Position numbers and translations under genes: made by a program. 64,000 nt of DNA. Origin: Spirosoma endbachense (GTDB taxonomy: Bacteria; Bacteroidota; Bacteroidia; Cytophagales; Spirosomataceae). The stretch covers positions 186,001-250,000 of the forward strand of contig NZ_CP045997.1 of NCBI RefSeq assembly GCF_010233585.1, in the 5' to 3' direction. Position 1 is the first letter of the stretch, and every line of letters starts with the position of its first letter. Below the pieces are notes generated by a model. The model was given only the letters and a program-made list of their open reading frames with translations. It was not told where the DNA came from and searched no databases. Shown here piece by piece: positions 16,280 to 26,100 of this stretch.

Positions 16280-16401
16280 GTTGTTTTATCACCAATCCAC
16301 TCAGTGCATCCTACCGTTCACGAATTTCCTGCTGAAGCGGATTTGTCAGTGAATTAACTTTAGAGAATCGACATGTTCCGTCACGTCAATGCTCTACCAG
16401 G

Positions 16402-17364
16402 ATGCTCAAAGACTTCTTTGCTACCTTAGGCCGAATCTATACGTTCATTATGTCGGTCGTTCTGGCCGTCATTTTGGGAGCGGCAACCTGGGTTTGCTGG
16501 GGTTTTTATGAAGAAGAGAAACTGCAGAATGAGTTTACGAAAGTAGGAAAGCTCATTTCCGTACCTGTTGTTCAGGCGAACCAGCAACAGAAATCCTGGC
16601 GCGATATACTAAGCAACAGCACTTACCTCACGGTCAGATATAACAATAAAGACTACCCAATCCGGTTCGTTATGGAAAGCGTGTTTGTTGGGTCGGGTGA
16701 TGACGTCTCGCTACTGTATCATCCTCGCTATGATGCGTTCAGACAGCCGAATAGTGGTGTTCATTTTAATCGATCTACCCTAAAATCGCGCCTGGTCGAT
16801 TGGAGCACGGTCAGTACATTTAGCGCTGAAAATCGCCTGTTGCTGCTCTGCCTGGTCCTGGCTACAGCATCGTTTTTTATCATTACGGGTGTTCTGGTAA
16901 CGATTCTGCCGCTGACTTTTTTACAGGATATTGCCCGGATCGTGCTTGTCATTGTGCTTTGCATCGCCTGTATTTTCTTTACCTACGATAGCTGGAAATA
17001 TTATGAGTACTATCAAGCGCTGAAACGGAACGGGCATCCGGTAACCGTTCGGGTGCTGGATACGCAGCGAATTTCACATCGGCGAAGTTCCAGATCCAGC
17101 TCTGGATGGTATGAGTATCGCGCAAGGATACGATACCAGCAACAGGAACGCATCATTCCAATCAGTGGCGATGATTTTGACGCGCTAAAGCCTCAAGACT
17201 CACTGCAGGCGTATTATGATGAGTCGATGAATGATTTTATGTCGGTCGATTTTCCTCCTGATTACATCCGACTTTTTATCCAACTATTTTTCGGCTTTCT
17301 GGTATTCATGCTCATGCGTAACGGAATATTTAGGAAGGAAACGGGTAAATTGGCTGGCAGGTAA
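16402..17364 (+). CDS. Membrane protein with repeated DUF3592-like modules
   Basis: A 320-residue protein with hydrophobic segments at about residues 13-35, 145-167, 172-195 and 288-306. Between them lie two extracytoplasmic beta-rich stretches, about 40-135 and 205-285, each containing a value-of-period-like pattern (TVRYNNKDYPIRFV ... GDDVSLLYHP; RARIRYQQQERIIPI ... LQAYYD) typical of DUF3592 proteins. No catalytic motif is seen and the role is unknown. Its start lies about 120 bases past the Y RNA array, with a near-match to a -7 box (TAACTTTA at about 16355). A functional tie to Ro60 is not supported by anything but position. Confidence 0.65.
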   Translation: MLKDFFATLGRIYTFIMSVVLAVILGAATWVCWGFYEEEKLQNEFTKVGKLISVPVVQANQQQKSWRDILSNSTYLTVRYNNKDYPIRFVMESVFVGSGDDVSLLYHPRYDAFRQPNSGVHFNRSTLKSRLVDWSTVSTFSAENRLLLLCLVLATASFFIITGVLVTILPLTFLQDIARIVLVIVLCIACIFFTYDSWKYYEYYQALKRNGHPVTVRVLDTQRISHRRSSRSSSGWYEYRARIRYQQQERIIPISGDDFDALKPQDSLQAYYDESMNDFMSVDFPPDYIRLFIQLFFGFLVFMLMRNGIFRKETGKLAGR

Positions 17365-18123
17365 TCAGGGCAATGGGGGCGTGGAAGAAACCGCTTTCCG
17401 GCCCCTCAATTGCACGGATTCCCAGAACGCCAGTTCGGCATGAACGCCCGTACGTGGGTCATTGACAAAATCGGTTACTGATTCGTAGGAAGTCATAACG
17501 CCTTGGTCGAGGTAGCCGAAGGAGGTGCCGACTGTCAGGGCTTCGCGGGTGTCGTGCGTGACGAACAGGGCTGTCATCTTATATTGTTGGGCCACTCTCC
17601 CAAAAAGGGTTTGCATGGTGGCGCGTGTTTGCGCATCGAGGTTGCCGAAGGGTTCATCAAGAAGTAACAGCCGGGGTTTTATGATCAGTGCCCGTCCAAA
17701 TGAAACCCGCTGACGTTGCCCTCCCGATAATTGACTGGGTTGTTTTTTTGCCTGATCGCTTAGTTCCAGATCCGCCAGTAGTTCATGCACCAGGTGATCG
17801 ACCATTTCGTTCGTTACTTTTCGGATACGAAGCCCGAACGCTACGTTCTCAAATACGTTCAGGTGCGGAAACAAAAGCGGTTCCTGATAGAGATAAACGA
17901 CCTGACGACGTTCCGGGGGCACACTCAGAATACTTTGCCCATCCATTAGCACCTCGCCAGTGTCCGGCGTTTCAAGCCCGGCCAGAATTTTTAGCAGGGT
18001 TGTTTTGCCACAGCCTGACCGACCCAGAACGGCCATCACCTGACCTGCCGGAAGATCGAATGTAAGGTTATTCAGGACAGGTGTTTGACCAAATTGTTTT
18101 GACAGGGAAGCTACGTCAAGCAT
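17365..18123 (-). CDS. ABC transporter ATP-binding protein (YnjD-like)
   Basis: A 252-residue ATPase with Walker A GRSGCGKTT (about residue 34), Q-loop YLYQEPLLFPHLNVFENVAFGL, signature LSGGQRQRVSFGRAL, Walker B LLLLDEPFGNLD and the switch histidine in FVTHDTREAL. It belongs to the group serving iron, thiamine and sulfate-type importers. The two permeases and binding protein it most likely serves are 2 kb away on the same strand (20115-22918), with an M20 peptidase gene of opposite direction between. It abuts the preceding gene tail to tail: the two stop codons are adjacent at 17362-17367. Confidence 0.88.
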   Translation of the reverse strand: MLDVASLSKQFGQTPVLNNLTFDLPAGQVMAVLGRSGCGKTTLLKILAGLETPDTGEVLMDGQSILSVPPERRQVVYLYQEPLLFPHLNVFENVAFGLRIRKVTNEMVDHLVHELLADLELSDQAKKQPSQLSGGQRQRVSFGRALIIKPRLLLLDEPFGNLDAQTRATMQTLFGRVAQQYKMTALFVTHDTREALTVGTSFGYLDQGVMTSYESVTDFVNDPRTGVHAELAFWESVQLRGRKAVSSTPPLP

Positions 18124-18334
18124 AATGCGAAAGTAAGAATTTTTCAGTGATCAGCAGGTTCACTAACACCAATGCCGCTTAGTCATACAACCGGTTGATC
18201 TGCTGGCTGCCGCGTTTTATACGTAGGGCAGGAGTAGTTGCGAAGCGGGTTCCGTGGAGACGCAATTGCTGGTCATTCCGGCAATTGTTTTAGAAAATAG
18301 AAATGCTTTTAGGTAGAGTTCAGTTCGAAAAAAA

Positions 18335-18422
18335 TCATCCGAACGTTCGCAGTAGCCGTGCCGCGCTTACCTCTTGCGTCACCAAAGAAACGTGGCACAG
18401 CATCCTGCGAACGTTCGGATGA
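18335..18422. repeat. Degenerate member of the GCCGTGCC palindrome family
   Basis: Outer arms 18335-18352 and 18405-18422 are perfectly complementary (18 bp). The inner arms GCCGTGCCGCG (18355-18365) and CGTGGCACAGC (18390-18400) pair with one mismatch, and the loop contains TTGCG and AAAGAAA like the 4.3 and 50.8 kb copies. The rest of the 450-bp gap, 18124-18573, shows no gene or other structure that I can support. Confidence 0.65.
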
Positions 18423-18573
18423 ATGGGAATACGATTTCCCGCTTTATCTGGATTGGTAGGTAACCTGTAGAATATGAACAATATAAGGAAAAAACTTGGT
18501 TTAAAGCAAATTGAAGCCTACATATCGATTTTTTGGCCTTATTGCACCTTCACTTCAACTGACCTGAACTAGA

Positions 18574-20034
18574 ATGAAACTGGTGTTACGTGCTTTGGTA
18601 GTTTTGCTTGGACTACTCATTATTGTTTTGCTCGTGAATACAGTCCGATTGACGTCGCATCAATTGACAAACGTACCACCAGCAACGCCGATCCATGTTC
18701 CTGATTCAGCTATTCAGCGGCTGGCGGGAGCCATTCGAATTCCCACCGTTTCTTATACAGATTACGCACTGACAGACACTACCCAGTTTGATAAATTCCT
18801 GACCTATATCAAGGCTTCATTTCCGCTTGTTCACCAACGGCTAAAACAGGAAACTTTTAATCAATATGGCCTACTCTACGAATGGAAAGGCAGTAATCCG
18901 TCTTTGAAACCGATCCTGTTGATGGGTCATTATGACGTTGTGCCCGTAATTCAGGGAACGCAACGGATGTGGAAGAAACCACCTTTCGACGGCATTGTTG
19001 AGGATGGGTATCTCTATGGTCGCGGCACACTCGATGATAAAATGAGTGTAATCGGGTTATTGGAGTCGGCCGAATATTTGTTACAAAGCGGTTTTCAGCC
19101 CGAACGCACGCTGTTTCTCGCCTTCGGACAGGATGAGGAAACCTCAGGTTTGCGCGGTGCTCAAACAATTGCCGCAGCGTTGAAAAAACGATCAGTTTCA
19201 CTGGAATATATTCTGGATGAAGGGGGGATCATTAAAACCGATGGTGTGTCGGGAATGCAAAAACCGGTAGCGCTGATCGGGATCAGCGAAAAAGGCTACC
19301 TGAGTCTGGAATTGACGGCGGTAGGAAAAGGCGGCCACTCGTCGATGCCTCCTCCGCAAACCAGCATCGGAATGGTGGCCGAAGCCATCAGCAAATTGGA
19401 AAAACAGCCGTTCCCTGCCCGTCTGGACGGCGGTGTCGATCACCTGCTGGATTATCTGGCCTCGGAGGTATCATTTGGCCAACGAATTGTCTTTGCTAAC
19501 CAATGGCTGTTTGCTCCGCTAATTGAAAAGACACTGGCCCAGACAAAATCGGGTAACGCTTCCATCCGAACCACAACGGCCCCTACCATTTTCAGAGCCG
19601 GTGCTAAAGATAACGTGTTACCCATCGATGCAACGGCGACCATTAATTTTCGGTTATTACCCGGTGATACCGTCGACGGAGTGATTGAGCGAGTGAAAGA
19701 AATTATCGAAAATGATAGCATTACGGTCAGTGTGTTAGGCAAGGGAAATAATCCGGCCGCCGTATCTGATCCTGAAACGCCCGCTTTCCTGACGATTCAT
19801 AAAACGATAAAAAGTGTTTTTCCGGATGTAGCTGTTGCCCCATATATTATGCTTGGCGCTACGGATTCCAAGTTTTATTCCGCATTATCAACCGCAATTT
19901 ATCGATTTTCACCCCTGCCTTTGAACGACGAAGGAACGCAAACGATTCACGGAACAAACGAGCGCATTGGCGTTAAGGACTACCAAAACATGATCCGGTT
20001 TTATGTGGCTTTGATTAAAAATAGCCAGCAATGA
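18574..20034 (+). CDS. M20-family zinc peptidase (carboxypeptidase S-like)
   Basis: A 486-residue metallopeptidase with an N-terminal membrane anchor (residues 4-25). Metal-ligand blocks seen are LLMGHYDVVPV (His and the following Asp), YGRGTLDDKMSVIG (bridging Asp), AFGQDEETSGLRGA (catalytic and ligand Glu), YILDEGG and the late TIHGTNERI histidine. The lid or dimerisation domain at about residues 240-360 includes GKGGHSSMPP. In eukaryotes the nearest relatives are Gly-X or PM20D1-type enzymes acting on N-acyl amino acids and small peptides, and this copy keeps the longer PM20D1-like length. It faces the cytoplasmic-membrane exterior if the anchor is not cleaved. Confidence 0.88.
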   Translation: MKLVLRALVVLLGLLIIVLLVNTVRLTSHQLTNVPPATPIHVPDSAIQRLAGAIRIPTVSYTDYALTDTTQFDKFLTYIKASFPLVHQRLKQETFNQYGLLYEWKGSNPSLKPILLMGHYDVVPVIQGTQRMWKKPPFDGIVEDGYLYGRGTLDDKMSVIGLLESAEYLLQSGFQPERTLFLAFGQDEETSGLRGAQTIAAALKKRSVSLEYILDEGGIIKTDGVSGMQKPVALIGISEKGYLSLELTAVGKGGHSSMPPPQTSIGMVAEAISKLEKQPFPARLDGGVDHLLDYLASEVSFGQRIVFANQWLFAPLIEKTLAQTKSGNASIRTTTAPTIFRAGAKDNVLPIDATATINFRLLPGDTVDGVIERVKEIIENDSITVSVLGKGNNPAAVSDPETPAFLTIHKTIKSVFPDVAVAPYIMLGATDSKFYSALSTAIYRFSPLPLNDEGTQTIHGTNERIGVKDYQNMIRFYVALIKNSQQ

Positions 20035-20114
20035 ATTGGGGTTTGTGATAGAGTTTTTGTTTACGATTGGTTGATCTGACTGTAAGCTGTACGCTGAAAG
20101 GCATAAACTACCAA

Positions 20115-20879
20115 TTAAACCCGCCTGACAATTGCCTTCTTGTTCAGCCACAACAGCAGTGCGGCAGGGAGCAGCAGCAACAGTGAGGCTACTGCGGCCA
20201 GCCTGCTATTGGCTTCACCGACAAAAAGAAATACCTGAACCGTCAGCGTCCGGACTTTTCCGACGCTCAGATAGTTCGTTAAGCCAAAGTCGAACCAGGC
20301 GAGCAGAAAGCTTTGAAACAGGCAGGTAATCAGCAGTGGACGAGCCAGCGGTAGCAAAACATGCAGGAAAGCCTGTCGTTGTGAACAGCCCAGCGTTCGG
20401 CTTAATTGCTCATACTGAATAGCCTGTTGGCCCCAGAAACTTCGAAAAAACAGCGTGCAGAAGGGAACCGTGATCAACAGTAGAGCGACGATTACCCCGG
20501 CAATCGAACCGGATAAGTGAAGCCGGATAAAATAAGGCTGAATCAGAACCGCCAGCAGTACCGGCGGCAGCGCATAGGGGAGGTAACTCAGTATTACCCA
20601 CCGGGCCGGGTGGTTGGAAAGTGCCACCGCTCGGGCAATAACAAAGCCCAATCCTGTTGACAAAACGGAGACTGTTGTAGCAATAAACAAACTCAGAAGC
20701 AAGCCGATACTCAGTTCGCCATCGGCGGAGAGTAGCCTTGCCAGCGCGTCGAATGAATACGTGGGTGGGAGTATGTCGGGAAACCGCCAGTATTGACCTA
20801 GTGCCAGTAAACCCAGTAAGACAAACGGCAGACCGAACAATACGATCAGTACACTGGTCAGAATTGGGTTAGATCGCAT
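20115..20879 (-). CDS. ABC transporter permease, second subunit (YnjC-like C-terminal half)
   Basis: A 254-residue permease with six predicted helices and the binding-protein-dependent transport motif near residue 160 (QLSRTLGCSQRQAFLHVLLPLARPLLI), the EAA loop that docks the ATPase. It overlaps the upstream permease by 11 bases, so translation is coupled. In E. coli ynjC the two permease halves are one polypeptide; here they are two genes. Confidence 0.85.
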   Translation of the reverse strand: MRSNPILTSVLIVLFGLPFVLLGLLALGQYWRFPDILPPTYSFDALARLLSADGELSIGLLLSLFIATTVSVLSTGLGFVIARAVALSNHPARWVILSYLPYALPPVLLAVLIQPYFIRLHLSGSIAGVIVALLLITVPFCTLFFRSFWGQQAIQYEQLSRTLGCSQRQAFLHVLLPLARPLLITCLFQSFLLAWFDFGLTNYLSVGKVRTLTVQVFLFVGEANSRLAAVASLLLLLPAALLLWLNKKAIVRRV

Positions 20880-21726
20880 GGCGTTGGGTTAATCTGGTTG
20901 TCCAGAAAATGATGGCCATCAGGATGACCGTGATTAAAAATCCAATGAGATAGCCTGTCGGTAATTCGGCAAGATCGAACCGCTGGAGCCGCGTCGTAAT
21001 AAATACGGATAGCATCTGTGGGTACGTACGGCCGAGTAACAGCGGAATATCATACGCTCCCAATACGGCAACACCGTATAGAACCAGCGTAGGAGCTGCC
21101 CGATGAAGGAGAATCGGGGCAGCCACCCGTCGGTGAAACTGGCTTTCTGATGCACCCAGCGTTCGGGTCAGATTTCGTAGATCGTCCAGCCGGGCATCGT
21201 CGTATAGCGACTGGAACAGAAGGGTAAAAAATGGAAATGCCAGCACGACCTGTGCCAGAATAATACCCAAACCCACTCTATCCTGAATCAGGGCCGGAAA
21301 ATTGTCCGGTGTGCTGGTCAGCCCGATTGTGTGGGTAATTCGCGACAGCCAGCCCGATCCGCTCAGCAATTGAAAGAGATAAAACGCCACCACGAGTGAC
21401 GGAAACAGCAGTGGCACGTAAAGCAGAGTCGGGAAGGGCTGGAGCCTGAGCATAGTCTGCCGTTTTAGAACCAGAGCCAGTCCGATAAGGACCGCCAGCC
21501 CCATCGACATAATCGCTACGAATAGACTAAATCCCAGCGAAAGGAGCAGCGATGTTTCAGTGGGAAGTTGTTGCCAGTATCGTCCGGTGAGCCCAGTGGC
21601 CAGTGGCCCTGCCAGACCAACGCTTACACAGAATGCATTGACCAGTCCCGCCAGCGGAAAGCCTAAAACGAATAAGGCGTAGAGGACAAGTGTGCCTTTC
21701 CGGATTATATTATTTTTCGATAACAT
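20869..21726 (-). CDS. ABC transporter permease, first subunit (YnjC-like N-terminal half)
   Basis: A 285-residue permease with about six helices. The EAA loop is visible as NLTRTLGASESQFHRRVAAPILLHRAAPTL at about residues 185-215. Its start overlaps the end of the binding-protein gene by 17 bases and its end overlaps the second permease, giving a compact three-gene operon: binding protein, permease, permease. The matching ATPase gene is detached at 17365-18123. Confidence 0.85.
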   Translation of the reverse strand: MLSKNNIIRKGTLVLYALFVLGFPLAGLVNAFCVSVGLAGPLATGLTGRYWQQLPTETSLLLSLGFSLFVAIMSMGLAVLIGLALVLKRQTMLRLQPFPTLLYVPLLFPSLVVAFYLFQLLSGSGWLSRITHTIGLTSTPDNFPALIQDRVGLGIILAQVVLAFPFFTLLFQSLYDDARLDDLRNLTRTLGASESQFHRRVAAPILLHRAAPTLVLYGVAVLGAYDIPLLLGRTYPQMLSVFITTRLQRFDLAELPTGYLIGFLITVILMAIIFWTTRLTQRHAI

Positions 21727-22918
21727 AAGTCCGAAAATCTTTATAGAGTCTGGTCATGTACGCTGGTGCGGGCTCCTGAAAAGCCATTCCCTGAATCGAT
21801 TCACGTTTGGGGGCATACTGGCGGGTTGGTAAATTCTCGAACCGGGCGCGGTAACTGGCAGGCAGTTTTTTGAGGTCCAGCACCGTATGATCACCCCAGA
21901 CGTTCGGGTCCATTTTTTTCAACTGAGCTTCCGGCGACATCAGGAAGTTAGCCACCAGCATGGCCGCTTCGGGGTGCTGAGCCTGTTTGATGATGCCCAT
22001 ATAGTGCGAATTCTGAATGGTACCGGGCGCAGGCACATAGGCACGGGCTGTTTTCGGGAAAAAGCCAAGATTTACCTTATTGTCCACTTCAGCATCATTG
22101 TTGGAGAACGTAAAAGCAACTTCACCGTTTGCAAACAGCTGGTGTAAAGTCGACAATTGTTCAGGAAACGTTTGCCCCTGTTTCCAGAAATACGGTTTTA
22201 GCGCATTGATCTGTTTCCAAAGCTCACCCGACCATTTGGTATAAACGTCTTCGCGAAACGTACCCTGAAATAGCTTCGGATCACCCGAAAGGGCAATCAT
22301 CCAGGATTTCAGGAGTGTCATTCCCGTAAACTCATTGGGTATGGTCATCTGGCCGGGATGTGCTTTTACGTAAGCCGGAAAATCAGCAAACGACTTTGGG
22401 GGAGCTGGCGCCTTCCGCAAATCGTAAATAACGGCCAGTTGCACGTTTCCCCACGGACATTCCATGCCGGCAACCGGCTGCTGAAAATCGGTGCCAATAA
22501 ACGGGTTCGAAAAATCGATGTATCGGGCATTGGGCATCTTATCGGTCACGGGGCCGAGCAGGCCATCGATCTGCCGGAGTTGATAAAACGTTTCGCCGTT
22601 GATCCAGGCCAGATCGATCTGGCTCGATTGGCCCGCGTCGTGTTCGGCTACCAGTGTTTGCACAATCTGTGCGCCCTGACCGGCAGATATCCGCAAGTCG
22701 ATACCGTATCGCTTCCTGATCGCTGGTTTAACGTATTTGTTCATGTAATCGTTGATAAGCGGGTCGCCGAGCCACATAAACAGCGTGACCGGCTGGTCAC
22801 GACCGCGTTCCTCTATTTGTTCCCAGGATTGCTTCAGAATGGTGGCCGGATCTCGTTGCTCAGACGATGAGCAACTAAGTGCTCCGATCAAAAAGACGAT
22901 AAAAATGCTTCTCTTCAT
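21710..22918 (-). CDS. YnjB-like ABC transporter substrate-binding lipoprotein
   Basis: A 402-residue binding protein starting at the ATG at 22918 (MKRSIFIVFLIGALSC), a lipoprotein signal with cysteine at residue 16; the frame is open further up but lacks a plausible signal there. The body has the type II periplasmic-binding fold with WLGDPLINDYMNKYVKPAIRKRYGI, IDLAWINGETFYQLRQ and PWGNVQLAVIYD, matching the YnjB group, whose ligand is not firmly settled (relatives include thiamine and iron binders). A TATTTTTG box on the minus strand at 23019-23012, about 95 bases upstream, may be its promoter. Confidence 0.85.
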   Translation of the reverse strand: MKRSIFIVFLIGALSCSSSEQRDPATILKQSWEQIEERGRDQPVTLFMWLGDPLINDYMNKYVKPAIRKRYGIDLRISAGQGAQIVQTLVAEHDAGQSSQIDLAWINGETFYQLRQIDGLLGPVTDKMPNARYIDFSNPFIGTDFQQPVAGMECPWGNVQLAVIYDLRKAPAPPKSFADFPAYVKAHPGQMTIPNEFTGMTLLKSWMIALSGDPKLFQGTFREDVYTKWSGELWKQINALKPYFWKQGQTFPEQLSTLHQLFANGEVAFTFSNNDAEVDNKVNLGFFPKTARAYVPAPGTIQNSHYMGIIKQAQHPEAAMLVANFLMSPEAQLKKMDPNVWGDHTVLDLKKLPASYRARFENLPTRQYAPKRESIQGMAFQEPAPAYMTRLYKDFRTYVIEK

Positions 22919-23011
22919 GGAAAAAAACGGTAAACATTGCCGGAGAACCTGTCGCTGTAAACTACACAGGAAGGCCAACCTGACAAGGTAATTAAAATGC
23001 CGGGCGAATCG

Positions 23012-23049
23012 CAAAAATAGAGACGGTCCGCTCAGGGAACGGACCGTCT
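23012..23049 (-). terminator. Terminator hairpin of the TonB receptor gene, merging into a -7 box
   Basis: On the minus strand AGACGGTCCG and CGGACCGTCT (23040-23049 and 23021-23030) form a 10-bp stem followed by CTATTTTTG. The T run completes a factor-independent terminator for the receptor gene ending at 23150. The same TATTTTTG (23019-23012) fits the TAnnTTTG -7 consensus and could start the importer operon. Confidence 0.6.
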
Positions 23050-23149
23050 GCTCAAACACACCTAATTAAACAAAACCAGCTAGGAGGATTGGTGGAAGCC
23101 GTACGTACGAATAAAGGCAACTTTTGGTTTTTACCATTGAACCAGTTCG

Positions 23150-26100
23150 TTAAAATAAATACCGCACACCAAACTGAAACTGGCGTGGAGGTCCTGCATT
23201 TCGTTGTACAATGCCGCTGCCACGAGGCCCAACCTGAATCTGGTTGCTTTGCGTAGCATTGTTTGGGTAACCACTGAGGTTATTGGTATTCAGTACATTA
23301 AAGATATCGGCCCGAATTTCAATGCGCCGTGTTTTAGCCCCTACCGGCAGGTTGTATAGCAGGCTTACATCAATTACTTTCGACCAGGGTAGTCGATCTG
23401 AGTTGCGGCTTTCGCCGGGTTGACGGTCGGTGCTCCCATTGTACGTATCGCCAAAGGCGCTGCCATCGCCATTAAGATCATTGCTGGTTACTGGCCTGTC
23501 ATCGGGACCAAGGAGCGGCTTTAAATTCTGATCGACAACTACGTATTTCGTCGCGTCGGGAATTCGGTTAATCGGTTGTCCACTCTGAAGTAAAGCGGCT
23601 ATTGTAACCGTAAATCGCTGGCCGACATAGTAGTTAAAAATGCCGTTGATAATGTGCCGTCTGTCGTTTACGGATGGGCCCCATTCGGCGCTGAACTTAT
23701 TCGCATCCATTGCCCGAAAATTGACGTCTTCCGTGTCGTTATACAATCGCGAAAGCGTATAAATCAGGCGGTAAGCATAGGCATCACTGGCCCGGTCTTT
23801 CTGTAAATTCAAGCTCAGTGCCGTATAGCGCGAACGCCCCTTGTCTTCGGTCATCACCACACTCTGCGCTACACCCGTAAGCAGTTGGCCGTTAATGGTT
23901 CCTGCCCCGTTGGCAATGGGTACGGGCCGGGTAAGGTTAGCCGCATCGGTCGATCGGGCGATTTTTTGCTGAGCACTCACGTTATAATCCCAGGCCGACG
24001 GGGCATTCAGGTTTGTGGTACGGAAGAGGTTATAAGACTCATTGTAAACCACATCGGCATAAAACAGCAACTTGTCGCTCACCTGGTACTGATAGCCAAG
24101 CGTTGACTCAAACGTATAGGGATTCTGGTAGCCACTGGGATTCAGAATGCGACGTTCACCACTGAAGTTATTCCGCTGTCCGGCAAACGAAGCCGCCGAT
24201 GGACCCTGCAGATAACCGAACGATTGCCCGGCGCTGTTGTAGCCGGGTCCAACCGTCTGATTGCCGTCAAACGTCACCCGGTTCAGGTCTGTATTGGCGG
24301 GTAAAATGCCTTTCTCAGCAAAATACTGCAATTGCCGTTTGAAGTCGGCCCCCGTATTATTCTGCTGAAGCGCATCGCTATAAACAGTATACAGAATCTT
24401 GTCGTAAAACAGCCCGACACCACCGCGAACGGCCGAACGGCCAGTGAGTTTATAATTGAAACTGGCGCGGGGTGCCACGTTGTTGAAATCGCCCGAACTG
24501 GCTCCACCTTTCGAGAGATTATCGTAATCATAGCGCAGACCCAGTGTCAGGTTCAGGCGCGGGCCAGCCGTGATCTGGTCTTCAACATAGGCCGTATAAA
24601 TGGTTTGGGTTGTGCCGAACGAAGCCGGTCGTAATTCGACCGAATAGCCGAGCACTTTCGCATCAGCCGGGATGTCGGCAGGGCTAAGGGCCGCTCCCAG
24701 ATTTCGTTCGCGGAGTCCGGCTAACTGGGCGGCCGTTAACTGAACGGTATAACTTCCGTTGGGATTGCCGCCCCCGAACAGCCGATGTCGCGCACTGATG
24801 ATCTCGGCACCAGCCCGGATGGTGTGATTGCCACGGTAAAAGGAGACCTTTTGCTGGACCTGAAGCGTATTCTCGTGGGAATCGAACAGATAACCAGGGT
24901 GGCCGAGATAGGCAATGCCCTGACCAGCTGGATTGAGCACCGTCACGTCGGGACTGTCTGGATTCGTCGCATGGGCGTAGTTCCAGCGAAAGCTGCTGTA
25001 CTGAATGTTGGTTTCAGACGCGAATCGGGCGGTGGTATACGTATTGCGGGAGGCAATCAGCAAGGAATTCCGGTCCTGCGCGTTGGCTGCTGACGGAAAG
25101 GCGATTCCGCCCGTAAGACCACCCGCCTGACGCCCAATAGCTACCTGCCCTATATTTACCCGCAACGATGATTTAAAGCGATCGGTCCAGAACTGATCCA
25201 GTTTCCCGGAAATATAAGTAAATCGATTGGTGCCACGCACCGTTTCATTGACACCTAATTGGGGCGAAGTCAGAAGGTTGTCTTTAACATCGGTTGTGTG
25301 CTCTGCATTCAGGTAATAGAACGTTTTGTTTTTGACAAGAGCGCCACCGATACCAAAACCGCCCTGATAGCGGGCAAATCCGTCTTTCACCTGATTGCCC
25401 GACAGATCGCGTAATGGATAGCTTGTCTGGGCATCAATTGCTGAACCGGGGCGACTTAGCAGAAAGACCTCGCCAGTGGTTTCGTTGCTGCCTGACTTAC
25501 TCGTGATGTTGATGATACCGCCCCCCGTATTCCCGAATTCGGCCGAATAGTTATTGGTCAGCACTGTCACATTTCGGGTAAATCCAACAGGAATGGCAAA
25601 CTTCTGACCACCCAGAAACCGCTCATTGTTGTCCATCCCATCAATCATGTAGTTATTGAAAAGCCCATTGGCACCGTTGATACTCACGTTTGGGGCTTCA
25701 GTAAAGAAACCCGTTGCCTGGCTCACATTGGGTAGTCGATACAACACACGGGTAATATCGCGCCCTTCAACGGGCAATTCTTCCACTTTTTTGCCATCCA
25801 GTTCCGACGATACTTCGGCGTTGGTCGTATTGATACGGGAAGCACTTGTACTCCTGACGTTCACTTCCGTTAGGTTGATCTCCCGTTTTATGGGTAGTAG
25901 AAGCGTAACGCTCCGCCGGAAATTGGCCCGGAGAATGATGTTTTCGGCGTTCGTTTCGGCATATTGGTCGGTTTCCTTGGTGTAGACCCGATAAATCCCG
26001 TTTAGAGACAGTGAGCGGAATAAAACCTTTCCATTGGCATCGGTCTCTACTGACAGGGTAAGGCCAATAGACGGGTTTTCGAGATAAACCGTTTGCCCGG

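Noticed and set aside
16044..16295. 83-codon minus-strand frame across Y RNAs 3 and 4
   Set aside because: It runs antisense through conserved RNA stems and shows no protein-like pattern.
22919..23149. TPP riboswitch in the leader of the YnjB-like operon
   Set aside because: The thiamine-box strands (CTGAGA, ACCTGAT and GGGTAAT-type blocks) are not present together; only a terminator-like hairpin is seen.
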